This document shows positions 22,603-34,276 of a DNA stretch of 64,000 bases, one piece after another. Each line of letters opens with the position of its first letter. Positions within the stretch are counted from its first letter, which is position 1. The notes under the pieces are model-generated. The model was given only the letters and a program-made list of their open reading frames with translations. It made no database searches and had not been told where the DNA came from. Position numbers and translations under genes: made by a program. This DNA is from Skeletonema tropicum (taxonomy: Eukaryota; Bacillariophyta; Thalassiosirophyceae; Thalassiosirales; Thalassiosiraceae), in NCBI GenBank assembly GCA_037178625.1, contig CM074127.1, positions 5,673,775-5,737,774 on the forward strand. The letters run 5' to 3'.

Positions 22603-23299
22603 CTACCGCGCAAAAAAATTGCTCCCTGCAAAAAATTGTTCCAGCGCGCTCTCACGCACAAAAGTAGCTTACAACCATGTCAGCACACCCCCTCCACGAT
22701 GGCCAATAATACACATTCGACAAAAAAGGCGATTGGGAATGCCAAACTAAACACTATCCGAATATAATTATTCCTTGGATGACCCATCTATATCTAGTCC
22801 TCATTGAGTTATCTTCAATTGTTCCTGGGTGATTTTCAACATTTTTCTAGTTAAAATCACTAGGTAAAATCGCCTAAACAACCCATCTGACCCATGCTAA
22901 TTAACCACTTCAGGACAAATACAAAAAATTAACGGAAATCTTAAAGTACGTCATGGTTGGCCCTCCAGGGGCGAAATTATCTACAATTATCTAGAGCAAT
23001 GTCACAAGTTACTACCCTTCGAGTGTAATTAAGCAAATAACCACAAATACAGCAGTTACAATGTTGACCAGTGGCTCTATCGACAGCCAATAATGTGTGC
23101 TATCACATAAAACCTGGTTATTCTAGTGCACAAGTATACCAAGAAGCTTACCAGGCTACGGAGTGGATATGTCGACATGGTTGCTAGGAATTTTGTGCGA
23201 GTTCGAGTTGGAACTCGTGACTAAAGTGCTTGCTAATCACTGTTTTTACTAGCGAACTCGGGACCTAAATGCTCCTGGAGCAATTTTTTTGCGCGGTAG
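22603..23299. mobile_element. 697-bp non-coding TIR element
   Basis: Perfect 23-bp terminal inverted repeats: 22603-22625 begins CTACCGCGCAAAAAAATTGC and 23277-23299 is its exact complement ending GCGCGGTAG. Both ends are flanked by CAGT (22599-22602 and 23300-23303), a probable 4-bp target duplication. No reading frame inside resembles a transposase, so this is a non-autonomous DNA element. The superfamily is not assigned. Confidence 0.8.
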
Positions 23300-23344
23300 C
23301 AGTGAGTGAGGAGAGACCAAGGGTAAATAAGCGGAGAGACGGAC

Positions 23345-24260
23345 AGGTTTTCTCCTGAACACTTCTTGGCTCTCTACATACTTTGCTGTGGTACTTGCTT
23401 CTCATCTATCAAACGCCAGATGTGGATTTCTACGAGACCTGGGCACCTGTGGTTCAGTGGACAACGGTGCGCATGATGTTAATTCTTGCAACTCAATTGA
23501 GTCTAACGTCATACTCTGCTGCTGTCAGTTGTGCCTATCTGACTCTGATATTGATAGCGAAGTGTGCGTGGAGATGCTAAAGAGATTTCAGTTCATGTTC
23601 AAGAACAAGAAACCTTGGAGTGGGAGGGTGTTGAAGCTGTTCAAGAGTCTGTACGGACTAAGGCAAGTGACCGAGTCTAGAAGTCTTACATATGGTCTGG
23701 AACAACTGAACATTGCACCCTTGCTTGTTCGCTGGTGAGAAGGTGATCGCTGCGACATTTTGTTCCTTGTGCGAAAGACGACGCTGATATTGAGAAGCTC
23801 GTGGTGGATCTTCGCAATACTGGGCTTTTACTTTAGAAGCAGAGCTCTCACTGGATTCCTTGGAGTAAGTAGATATGAAACCTACAAAATTAGATGCGGC
23901 AGGAGAGGCAACCGAGATGAAGCTTACGCAGTATGGATTGATCGACAGAATCACAAATCTCGGTCAGGGGTTAGCTACACCAGTTGAATCTTCGAAGCCA
24001 CTCACTAGAGATGTCAATGGAGATCCTTATATTGAAGACTTCAACTTCAACTAAGCCGCGGTCGTACATACAACACTGGTCACACTCGCCCTGAACTCGC
24101 CTACGCAATCAATCAATGTGCTAGTTACATGTTCAAGTTCAACCCTAACAGCGCTCGGGCGAGCTAGCGTTGATTAGAATTGGGAAGTATTTGGAGGAAA
24201 CTTGCACGAAAGGCCTCATTCTCATCATCAAGCCATCTGGAGGATTGATATTATGCTCAT
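23345..24260 (+). pseudogene. Ty1/copia reverse transcriptase relic
   Basis: The copia RT begins with VDFYETWAPVVQWTTVR at about 23403-23453, then shifts frame to VCVEM....KVLKLFKSLYGLRQ near 23565-23665. Further frame changes give GFLGV (about 23855), LTQYGLIDRI (about 23925) and TPVE. Then comes RPELAYAINQCASYM near 24080-24135 and RIGKYLEETCTKGLIL near 24175-24225, which match the C-terminal RT and connection region. At least three frameshifts are present, and the YVDD region is unrecognisable. No LTRs were seen nearby. This is a dead fragment. Confidence 0.8.
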
Positions 24261-24810
24261 GCTAATGCTCATGCTAATGATGTGCAACAGAGAGCGGCTG
24301 CGATATTACTGGGCATAATGATGCTTTCCATGTATATTTAGCAGCAGAAGGCCTGGTTGCGTCTGTAACTATGGTACAGCGCCTGAAACGCAGCATTCCT
24401 TTGCAGGTGGTTGATGAGAGGAGCAGGAGAATAGAAGAGTGATATCGCTGCAGATGCAGAGATAAGCTGTTGGAAAGACCCGACTTGGGCCCAAAAATGT
24501 GATGTATTTAGAGTGAGATGCACTCAACACTCGCATGAACATCCTTCAACGATATTTTCTTGCACAAAATGAATGCACTCCCCCGGCCTACATTTCTCTC
24601 CCATGTGATATGCTCAGATTCAGATCTCCATGATCTACTGCGGCGTGTCTAAGGTTTTGGAATGATCTCATCCCGAGCTGTTCATCTTGTTTACTATTAT
24701 TTTTATCGTTGCCCCTAGACCTAAAAAACAAATAATTGTGTTAAAGTTAAAGACTACCCTTCGTATGACAATTCATTACAAATACAACATGAAAAGCTCT
24801 CTCTCTCTCT
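24261..24810. other. Intergenic, nothing recognised
   Basis: This begins as the decayed tail of the copia fragment (short ATGCTCATGCTAA repeats near 24250-24280) and ends in a CT microsatellite at about 24797-24813 that overlaps the end of the next gene. No other structure was seen. Confidence 0.4.
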
Positions 24811-25757
24811 CTAGGCCATGAAATAGATAACTCCAGCAAGGAAGGAAGCAGCTCCGGTTAGACCAGCAGTAGCAGCGCCCGATGCTCCATCTCCCATAGC
24901 AGGAGCAGTCTCTTCGTCGTGATCATCATGTCCATGATCATGGTCATCATGATCATCCTCACAGACAAGCTGGTTGTCAACACCATCATAGTTACACTTG
25001 TGGATTCCACAAGGCACTTCCAAATCATGAATACCGTCCTCAGAAGCCGAAGAAATAGTGTCATGAGGACACTTATCATGCTGATAACGCAGGGTGAAGT
25101 AAAGATCCTTACATTCATCAGATGAACAATCTTGCACACAGTCATTCAAGATAAGGGCAGCGTAGGCATCATCACCGGGGCCCTTGTCGCAGGTTCCCAC
25201 AGGGCAATCCTCTGCGCCCTCGGTGGCCTTTCGGTCGATGGCACATGCATTACATGCGATGTCAAAATCGTGGAAGCCATCTTCAATATCTTCGGGAATT
25301 CCCTCTTCGGGACAATAATCGTGGTGGCTTTGAACAATGAGGTAGTGCCTGAAACATTCGGGTGCTTCGTCCTCAGTGCAGACCGCGGCACAGTTGTTAG
25401 ATTTGAGGAAAGTCATGGACTCCATCATCTGGTGTATGTGTATAATAATAAGAATGAAACAAAGATGAATTGAGAAGAATCAGATCATAACGATATGTAG
25501 CAACAAGAGAACATCACCAGTAGCATAGCAGCATATACATCGTAGATAGATAGTCATACATATATCGTTTCCTGGCCCGATGCCGAATGCTGACGCAGCA
25601 CATTACTCACCGTGTCAATATCCTCACAATTGATTTCAAATTCAAACTCAATGGCCTCACATGCGCAAGAATGAACGTCTACCTCGAGAGAACGCTCGGC
25701 ACTGCAGGCGTTAACGAGGGTGGCAGATAGGAAAAGGGCCTTGGATAGTCTCATCAT
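24811..25757 (-). CDS. Secreted Cys/His-rich protein with C-terminal anchor
   Basis: Two exons, 25611-25757 and 24811-25428 (donor ACG/GTGAGT, acceptor CACCAG/ATG), give 254 residues. Residues 1-20 are a signal peptide ending NACSA. Two internal repeats share a C-x3-C ... Y ... HD.CP ... E(D)G.HD.....C pattern (NNCAAVC...SHHDYCPEEG...EDGFHDF and NDCVQDC...YQHDKCPHD...EDGIHDL). A short Asp/His tract (CEDDHDDHDHGHDDHDEE) precedes a hydrophobic C-terminus, GAASFLAGVIYFMA, which may be a GPI signal or membrane anchor. Metal binding at the cell surface is plausible from the His/Asp/Cys content but is inferred. It is divergent from the next gene with about 520 bp between. No known family is recognised. 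Confidence 0.8.
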
Positions 25758-26280
25758 TGTTTCGACTGTTGAGTGGACTTTGGAATTGTGTTGCTGAGAA
25801 AAATTATGTACAGAGTGTGATTGTGGAATTGGAGTGAGGGAGGTCGAGCGTCAGCTATATTCTTTCTCTCTTTGAGGGACAGACGTAAAGATTTAAATTG
25901 TCCCTGCACACAATCGAATCGTCGACCTGGGTGCCCCCTTACTTAATGTGTTAAGAATTGGCTAGACTCGGATCGAAGGGGGTATAGATCGCGTGTATCA
26001 TCTAGATTTATTGAATTCATGAAGGAGGGGGTATGTTTGACACTCTAGAGGCTGAGATTTGAATTGGATAAGGCAAAGTTGTTGGGGATACAGTTCGAGT
26101 TGAGAGCTTGCGGAAGAAAGAATGCCGAGTAAGTGGTAATCTGACGCGTCACTTTTTTGCAGCAGGAGGCTGATTGACATTCGTTCATCAGGAAACAATC
26201 CCCGCAGATCGAATCGATCACTATTGTACTTCTTGCTCTTGGCTTGCTCGATCGACGAAGTAACACCTAACATACTCATC
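25758..26280. promoter_or_regulatory. Divergent intergenic region
   Basis: This holds the upstream regions of the two divergent genes on either side. No repeat or RNA gene is seen. The reading frame of the + gene is open upstream to 26224 but the chosen start is 26281. Confidence 0.4.
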
Positions 26281-27893
26281 ATGGCGAAGATGATTGGAGG
26301 ACCCTCGTTGTCCATGACATGCGTCTGCTGCATGGCCACGATACTTCTCACCAAATCCACCCCCGCATCAGCCGCAGCAACTCCATTCCTCACATACACA
26401 CCCGACACAAATGTCGACGACGTGGCCTATCTCGATTTAGATCAGCGATCAATTCTCGCCAGCCTTGCCGCCAGCGATGTAGATGGGCTGGTCGATGCGA
26501 AGAATACCTACATGCTTGGACGAGTAGGGTCGACTGGAGCCATGACGATGAAACGATTGAGTACCCTTGCCGAGGAGGAGTTTTTGGGGGTGTCGTCAAC
26601 CTATCAAGATTTTGTGGATTATTTTGGACATACTGATTATGCGGATCGGTGGATGTCGGCAGCTTTTGGAGGGGTGCAGACTACTTTGAGCGATGATGTT
26701 AATGTGGACTTTGGTCAGTTCGGTGTTGAGGGGAGAGGAGGTATGTATGACAAGTTCGTCATGAGTGTCTATGTATATGTATATTCACATCTTGACTTCA
26801 TCGTACTCGTGCGACTTAATCTCAACATGTCTAATATTTCATCTCTACTACTACTGCAGCTGCAATTAGCTGGGGCCTTCCACTCTTGCACGTTTGGATG
26901 TTCGTGGTCGGTTTGCTTGAGAGGGCTGTAGTAAATTGCCGTCTAACTGGTGATAATACGATCCCAATTTCGTTTTTGGATAAGGCCGTAGCTTTATACA
27001 CAGGATCTGAGACTAGGGATGACGCCAATTACGGTTTCTTTCTCTACACTCTTACACAAACTGAGGGGTACAAGTTTGGCACATGTAAAAAGGATGAGAT
27101 GTCTCCAGTCAACAAAAAGATATTCGACAAATTTCGTAGTGTCAAATCCAACCTAGTACAGAATGAGTGTACCAGTCTCCAGACCAATGTTCGTGATATC
27201 AAGGAGCTCATGACTGTAATCCTTGTTCAGGGAGTCACTCGATCTATTTATGAATTGGACATTCACGATGACTTCCAAGAGACGACCCAAGCCATGGGTG
27301 CTGCATTTGCCGCAGCATTAGTGCCTCTTTTGCATTCTTGCAGCGAAGGTTATGCCATGATGGTTCACAAGGACCTATCTCCCGGTAAGTCAACGAAGGG
27401 TAGCTATGAAGTTGTCAAGGACGCTATTGAACAAAACTACGACTGTTTGGGTATCAGCTGTGAAGATGTGGGTGGTTTGGTTGATATTCGTGGTGAGGGG
27501 TATCTCGCGGGGGCAGAGGCGTGTAATGGTGTCATGCCAGTGAAAAGGGATGAAATATTTTCAAGTAGTGGTGGTGGCAGCAGCAGTAGTGGAAGCAGCG
27601 GCAGTGCATCTAGCAGTGCCTACGTCCCGCCTGCTACTAGCAGTAACTTCAACACATCCAATTCCAAGAATGATACAAATACAACCACCTACATCATCAT
27701 CATAGCAGTACTCAGTGGTATTTGTGTTGCTCTTGGTATCACCCTTCTCGTGTGCATGTGTAAGAATAAAAAGAGAGCGAAGAAGAATGTAGAAGAGAAT
27801 AGCCGAGTTTTCACCGCCTCGTTGGAAATGACCGAAAACGAGGACAACCAAGCTGCTGCTGATAAAGAAGCTGCCAAGAAGGATATTATTTAG
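26281..27893 (+). CDS. Single-pass type I membrane protein, unknown family
   Basis: Exons 26281-26740 and 26860-27893 (GAG/GTATGT ... TGCAG/CTG) give 497 residues. A hydrophobic stretch (MTCVCCMATILLTKSTPASA) near the N-terminus looks like a signal peptide. The long middle part has spaced cysteines and blocks such as IPISFLDKAVALYTGS, GYKFGTC and VNKKIFDKF. A Ser/Gly-rich stalk at about residues 405-445 precedes one membrane span, YIIIIAVLSGICVALGITLL, then a basic stop-transfer (KNKKRAKK) and an acidic 35-residue tail. It therefore probably sits in the plasma membrane or endomembranes with its Cys-rich part outside. Function is unknown. Start alternatives are 26224 and the later Met in MTCVC. 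Confidence 0.8.
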
Positions 27894-28302
27894 TGCACGA
27901 CGGCACTTCATTCTTCAATATGTTGGAATAAGAATAGTTGCATTTGAATTGATAAGTTTTCTTCCTGACCTAAGACTTCAAAAAGACGTCCTCAATATCG
28001 ATTGACAAGCACTAACACTGGAAAGAGATGAGAATCCTTCTAACTCTGACTTATCTAACCTGCTTCATCTTGTTCTTGTCTCGGTGCATGATCTTTACGA
28101 TATACTGTTGTGCACTCTTCGTGTTTCGTGAAATGATGAAGTGTGAGTAGGTCGCAAAATTCTTAATCTTGAAAAAGCTCAGTACATCAATATGCGAGAA
28201 ATGTGCTACAGAGTTTGAAGAAGTCGATGGATATGGATTATGCATCTCTCACACTTTCTCTCTCTGGAGTACACCCGAGATCAGCCGGACCTATATTGGG
28301 GC
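27894..28302. other. Intergenic, nothing recognised
   Basis: 3' flank of the membrane-protein gene. No gene, repeat or RNA was recognised before the R1 repeat begins at 28303. Confidence 0.4.
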
Positions 28303-28745
28303 CTCGTAAAATTGCCCCCTGCCTCTCTAGAGCTAGAGACCTAGCTGAGCCTGACACGGAGTTCCTGTCCGTGCGGACAAACTGAAACTGAATAGTTGCG
28401 TGGGCGCGAGCTGCCACAGCGGAGAGCGAGACGAAGATGAAAGATAGACAGTTGCTAGAGAGCTTCTTTCTGAGATCTTCTGATTGATTGAATGTCTAAC
28501 GAAAGAATCGAAGGCTCTAGATCTAGATCGAGAGGGAAACAACATCTGATAAATGCAATCCTACCTTGTGATAGTTGATTCACAAATGAAAGCAACTACA
28601 ACCGTTCTTTTCAATACTGTACTTTTCAAGACTGTTCTTCTCAAGAAGAAAAATCATCAATATTAGCTCTTCTTTTGAGTTGTACATATCAGAAGTGCAC
28701 CTGCACAGTCACTTACGCAGTAGGCGTGAACATTTCTCTCGTGGC
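28303..28745 (+). repeat. R1 dispersed repeat, copy a (partial)
   Basis: It starts at CTCGTAAAATTGCCCC and matches 37601-38060 with substitutions. It lacks an approximately 45-bp segment present in the other copies (around 35060-35110). The second half (from about 28586, AAAGCAACTACAACCGTTCT) also matches the spacer of the 5S rDNA unit. Homology ends after GTGAACATTTCTCTCGT. Confidence 0.85.
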
Positions 28746-29754
28746 AACGTTTTTGTGCCGGTTCTTCGCAGGTAGCGGATGAAGCAAACGAGCCTGACAA
28801 TTGACAATGGCCAACTCCTCTCTTTCCTCTCTTCCCTGCTTGCACTCGGAGCGCCCTCCGATACCACGAGTAACTACTTACTACGATTCTCCTGTAGGGC
28901 AATCGGATTCCTTCGTGCTTGGGGTCATTCTCAAACAATGATCCGATTCTTCCACGTCGACGATCTTGTTGATCTCGAAGAAGAGATCCCATGCTTTGCA
29001 TCCTCGATCGCTTCTCTACTCCAGCATTAGCCTTGTGGTAGCAAAGCCCCGAGCAATCGTCGACATAGTAGCTTGTAGCATTGCAAACTTCCCTGCCCTC
29101 CCACCCTTTTCTAACCCGCCCTCCCTATCGGTCGACCTTTTAGGGTCAGAACGATTGGGACTTTAATCCCATAAGTAGTTCTAATGGTATTAGACAGCCC
29201 AATTTGATATGCATTCTGGACTGTCATGTCCCGTCCTGTCCCTAATTTGTCCTTAGATCTTTTGTGTAGTTGTCAGTGAGTACGATAGCAAACTGACGCG
29301 CAACGAGTTTTTCCACCCCCAAGGTGGAAAATATTACTCATACAAATATACTGTCACGCCGGGGGGTGCAAATACGGTCACGCAAGGGTGTAAATACGGC
29401 CACACCGTGATTCACTCTGCTAGTGTTCAACCGGTCGATCCGTCACAGATATTGGAGTCAATGACGTCAAGAACGAACAAATCCACTATTTAGTATAGCG
29501 TGCATTATAATACTCTAAGACCTTTCCCGCCAGAAGCCATCATTCTCCCGCCAAAAGCCAAAAGCATCTATCTCCTACTATGTAATACGACCATGACAAA
29601 ACAACCCCACTAGAGCACGGCTCTCCTGATACCACAAAAATGTATTTATGAAAAATATATTTATGAAGTCACCTCCCTAGCAGCACACACAGATTTTGTT
29701 GCTGTATCTATTGGTGTACTCGCATTTGTCATTGAATGACCTTGCTTTGCCGTC
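28746..29754. other. Intergenic; small hairpin and 22-bp repeats
   Basis: No gene is supported. A TTTTCCACC/GGTGGAAAA palindrome lies near 29309-29331. It is followed at about 29353-29398 by two copies of a GTCACGC..GGGTG.AAATACGG unit and a partial third. Confidence 0.45.
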
Positions 29755-30145
29755 ATGGATTCCCTAATGCCTCCAAAATGGCTCAACAAGCCTTCACAAG
29801 AACCCCATCCAAATCCAACATTCTACAACGAGCTGACTCTATTTGGAAATCAAAACAACGCAACCATCACTACGGGGGTTCCTACAAAAGTCCTGATCCA
29901 AGCACCTACTACACACAAATTTTCGGGAGAACAGTTTGCAAGGCAAATGGCTCCGCGGGACTCGCCGCCATTCAAGTTCAAGCACTCTCTATGACTATGA
30001 GAGCAACGATGGCCCGATAACCGAGTCGTCACTCAATGATGACCAAATTTCATACTTATTACACAGTACAGATGGTAGATCTGCTTCTCAAGTAAGTAGC
30101 TCCCAATCGACCACAGAGTCGTCTCAGCCTACTATTGAAACGTAG
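29755..30145 (+). pseudogene. Hypothetical gene fragment, frameshifted
   Basis: From ATG 29755 a frame of 79 codons (MDSLMPPKWLNKPSQ ... DSPPFKFKHSL) has even, coding-like composition and stops at 29992-29994. The next frame continues as LYDYESNDGPITESSLNDDQ and stops at 30143-30145. A similar peptide, YESNNGPMTASSLNEF, is encoded on the - strand at 49274-49385, so the two frames probably belong to one former gene. No known domain. It could be a real gene with an undetected intron. Confidence 0.4.
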
Positions 30146-30330
30146 TTTACTGTAGCGCGGAAATAACCTAAAGCCCTACACACAGAAATACAATAAGTAG
30201 CTCTCAGTCGACTCAAGAGTCTTCTCAGCCATTCACAGATGCTTTTCTTGTTCAAAATACAATACCAGTGATACGTAGTTTACCGTAGCACAGAAATAAC
30301 CTAAAGCCCCACACTCAATACAATAACCCC
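30090..30330. repeat. Imperfect direct repeat, about 110-130 bp, two copies
   Basis: AAGTAGCTC.CA.TCGAC...AGAGTC.TCTCAGCC followed by ACGTAGTTTAC.GTAGC.C.GAAATAACC occurs at about 30092-30190 and again at about 30195-30326. The second copy has an extra insert. Confidence 0.6.
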
Positions 30331-30994
30331 ACCAGACAACACACAACAAAACACACCTCGCTAGCTCTGCCCTCTTCTACTTATTATTATCTGCCTGCCG
30401 CTGCGGAGCCGTGGAGTATGAGCTCTAGCTAGTATGGTAGCTAGTGGATAGTGTATTGCAGGGCAGCTGCAGCATGTAACAAGCCATTTATCAGATCAGT
30501 ATCTGGGGGTATATCTGGACCAAGGGTGACTTCCTTTCGGTATCTGACTTTGCCAACATTGAGATCGACCTTGTTGGCATTTCCGATAAGTAGTATTGGT
30601 TTTGTTGCCTTTGAGTATGGAAAATTGATGATGGCTACTGATGACAACACAGACTTGGCATAGATATTTTGTAGTTAATATTGAGAAGTAATGTTTTCAG
30701 AAGATAGCATACAATAGGACATAATAGGAGGAACTGATCATGATCTTAGCCTCTTCAACCTGTTGCACTTAGCGAGTTGAGCGCGCCAAAATTGAGCAAC
30801 CAACAATGCACGACCAAAACGACATCAACAATCAACACTGGACACTGAGTAAATCCTATCGAGTATGACAATGAACGGCTGTGCTTATGGTATCGTTCAT
30901 CTTCCATCGCCGCCGCTGACAAAACACTTGCATTACAATAGGGACGACATTACCACAACAACCATGAGCAATAATAGCAATAATTCCTGGGATT
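30331..30994. other. Intergenic upstream of the SNF2 gene
   Basis: A 69-codon - strand frame (30441-30650, with KPILLIGNANKVDLNVGKVR) has protein-like composition but no recognised homologue. It may be a fragment. A + frame from ATG 30865 to about 31020 may be the true N-terminus of the next gene (see the helicase entry). Confidence 0.35.
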
Positions 30995-33900
30995 TTGTGT
31001 ACAGAACACGATCGAAAGTTGGGTGCAGGATTATTCCGGCACCAGTTGGCCTCGCTCGCTGCCATGCACAAGGCTGAAAATAATAACATCGCATTCGGCT
31101 CGTTGCGAGGTGGGATATTAGGAGATGCTCCAGGTTTGGGTAAAACCGTCACCATGTTATCACTTATTGCCAACACGGCCGGTCTACGTCCAGTTGAACC
31201 GAAAGAATTTTATGACAGGCAAAGTATTCAGGAGCACTGGCAACTAATGAGAGTCAACCCAGTCTTTCGGACTGATATTCTAAAATCAATCAAACCGCTA
31301 AGAGTAGCATCCAATTATGAGGAACTTGCACGGTATGTGTCCCCTCCATATACTGATGATCGTCTCCCCACGTTACCATCATTTGAACATTATGTCAATC
31401 GACAAATGAAGAACAAAGTGCCCAGGGCGCAATTGGAATTGTTCCGTAGAAATGTCATCAACTTCAAAGCTGGTCTAGATAAGCGCAATCGACGATTCTT
31501 TAGCAATGACAAGGCGAGACGAATGGTATTTGAGCGCAATCTAGTGCCGTGCAGCACAACTTTGATAGTTGTACCTGATGCTCTGTTGGAACACTGGGTG
31601 GAACAAATTCGCCGTCATGTGAAATTGGATGTGTTTGGGGAAGTTTCTGGATCAGATGCAGGAGTGGTCTATATTGATGGTGTGGGGGATCTGTCCAGTG
31701 CTAGATTCCCTCTCAATCACAGATCAGCAATGGCATTGCCTTCACTTTTTGAGTTGGTCAACTATCTTATGGTCGTTGTTCCATTTTCGAGAATTGAACA
31801 ACAATATTACTTGAGGAAACGTAAAAGGAATGAAGATGTCGATGACAATTCCTCTCCGCTCTTACAAGTACGTTGGTTCCGTATTGTTGTCGATGAGGGT
31901 CACGAGCTTGGACAGAATGAAGCAGGAAACGACGTCACAGCTTTCATTAATTTACTGGCAGCAGAACGAAGGTGGGTGATGAGTGGTACACCTATCACAG
32001 GTGACGAAGATAGCAAAGTATTCAATGAAATTGGGTTGACTCAGCTACAACGTTTGTTGCTGTTTCTCCGTCACGAGGAATATGGTACCATAAAGGATGA
32101 GACTCTTAAGAAACAATCAAGCGGAGGTGGCGGAAGGAGTGGACGAAACCAAGGCAAGGCCAAGGCAATGAGCGAATGGGATAAATTTGTTAAGATTCCA
32201 TTCCTGAACAAGGAATATGCCGGTAGAGAGGAACTATTCCGCGTATTGAAAGCGGCGATGGTAATGCATAAGAAAGAAGACATTGGTCTTCCAAAGCCAG
32301 TGTTCAAGCAAGGGGAAGTCACTATTCCCATCCCACAAGAAGTAGGTTCTCACATTACCGATGTAGTACAAACGGGGGAAATTGATCTAATGGAGACTTT
32401 TGAGAAATTGGCAATCGGCCCTATTGAGGATGCTGCAAAGATGAATATTCTCACGAATAAGATCAATGACGCTCGAGTTATAGGCGGTAAAAAGCTATTC
32501 GATACGCTCCTAGAGGAACACATGGCCACGATTGACTTCCAAAGCAAGGTTGACAAATACCAAGTCGCCGACTATATCAGGGATGCGATAAAGAGAGAAA
32601 GGAAGGAACTAGAGGGTAGGGGAGGTGCAATCAATGATTTGAACTTGGGACCTCTCACTGCTGCTTCAAATCATTTCAACGCTGAGACCTTTAATGACCA
32701 GAGACCCATCAAAGCTGTCGTCTATAGTAGCTCGACGGACAATCTACTTTCTGTTCTTGAGTACTTTTACGACAAATTTGACCGGGAAAATATTGCGGAA
32801 ATGATGCAAGGAAACATTGACGCCATGGCGTATGAATTAGGCAGATTTCGGCTTGGTCAAAAGGAAGGTAAATATTGTCCAATATGTAATGGTTGGAATG
32901 TGTTTGGTGGGAAGGAGCTGTCTGGATGTAAGAATATGCTGTTGGAGGTTAGTGATGCTGCTGGGAATGTCTTCCTTATTGAACCGGAAAGGATACTACG
33001 AGCGGTTGGGGACGAAGATATAGACAGAGTTCTTTGCGTTGGTAACCCAGTTGAAATGAATAGACTGGGTGGGGCACCTTTGGATAAATACGGCATCTCT
33101 CGCAAGTTTTGGAGAGTTGGAGATGCTCTATGCATTGATGCTCGAGATCCACACCCTCTCTTTCGTGCACGTTGGAGCGAAGACCAGTGGGCGGCATATG
33201 GGTCAGCAAGATGCAGAGAACTGGCTGCAATAGATAGAGGAGAAGGAGTTGATAACTACTTTGGGCCGCTCCCTTTTGAAGAGCAAGTTAACTATGGTCA
33301 ACTAATGGTGAGGCTGCGCAAATGGCAACAGTGCGGAAGATTTCATGGCAAACCAAGATGGAATCAACTACGAAGGAAACAAGTTGGGTGGTACACTGGA
33401 CCCACTCTCGTTCAGCAAGAGATCGAGACCATGAAAGAAGACGTTTTCATCCTTGCCCTTGATGCTTCTCTTGCACATGGGCTAGACCTCAGCTTTGTTA
33501 CTCATCTGTACTTGCTTGAGCCTATCGACGATGCAGCGCTATTAGAGCAGGTAAGTGCATCTTTATCCCTCTAGAATCACTTTAATTCTTATGCATTTTG
33601 CATTTTGGACACGGAATGAACTCATATCTTGACGGAATGAACTCATATCTTGCACACATGCTGTAATTCTTACGCAATCAGGTCGCGTCCCGTGCTCATC
33701 GGCTTGGTGCAATTGCCCCAGTAACTATCGAAACAGTGAACGTTTGGCGCGAGTTGGACCCTGATACAAAGGAGTTTCGTAAACAAATAGCTAATGACGA
33801 AGACCAAAAACGCACCTCGACTGCAATCTGCGTGCACTGTAGCCGATCATTCGATAATTTCACCCTAGCTGAAGAACACGAGAGCAGATGCAACAGGAAT

Positions 33901-34017
33901 CCTAATAGTAGCGCCGAGGTCCCATTGTTTCATTTGTCCTCTGTCTACCGTGACCTCCGTCCACCGCCTCCTATGATGATTACTTCGTGTGATGATGTTG
34001 AAACCGGCGACGAATGA
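30995..34017 (+). CDS. SNF2-family ATPase (helicase-like)
   Basis: Exons 30995-33550 and 33682-34017 (GAGCAG/GTAAGT ... TCAG/GTC). Residues counted from 30995: Walker A GDAPGLGKT at 43-51, Walker B DEGH at 300-303 (DEGH instead of the usual DEAH), motif III SGTPIT at 330, and motif V DASLAHGLDLS at 823. The motif VI-like QVASRAHRLGA spans the intron. CPIC at 628-631 hints at a partial RING-like insert. A C-terminal C-x2-C...H...C zinc-finger-like motif (CVHCSRSFDNFTLAEEHESRC) follows. The family moves along DNA using ATP, in chromatin remodelling or repair. There is no ATG at the frame's start; the first in-frame ATG, 31064, would remove the Q-motif-like FRHQLASLA. A frame from ATG 30865 would join if one G of GGG at 31020-31022 were absent, so the start is unresolved. 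Confidence 0.8.
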
Positions 34018-34276
34018 ATTACTTCTAACGAATAATGTCATCTAATACATACTTATTTCATCCGATGATCTCAGCGCGAAACCAGAGTTGCTTTCCAGGC
34101 GTGAAGGTTATGGTATCTAATGACTTGGAATGGAGCCGAAAACAGTGATGGCAATTTCAACAACGAATCAGATGAGTGTACCTGAACACAGTGATAGTAA
34201 TTTCGAAGACGAATAGATAAGCTGTAACTGAATTATTACTAATATTGTTGCCTAATGTACTTATCTCAAACTTCAT
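34018..34276. other. Short intergenic with a small duplication
   Basis: An approximately 50-bp imperfect duplication (CAGTGAT.G.AATTTC.A.. at about 34143 and 34189). No gene. Confidence 0.4.

Noticed and set aside
25998..26408. 136-codon - strand frame upstream of the membrane-protein gene
   Set aside because: It overlaps the + strand exon 1 and its conserved signal peptide, with no independent support.
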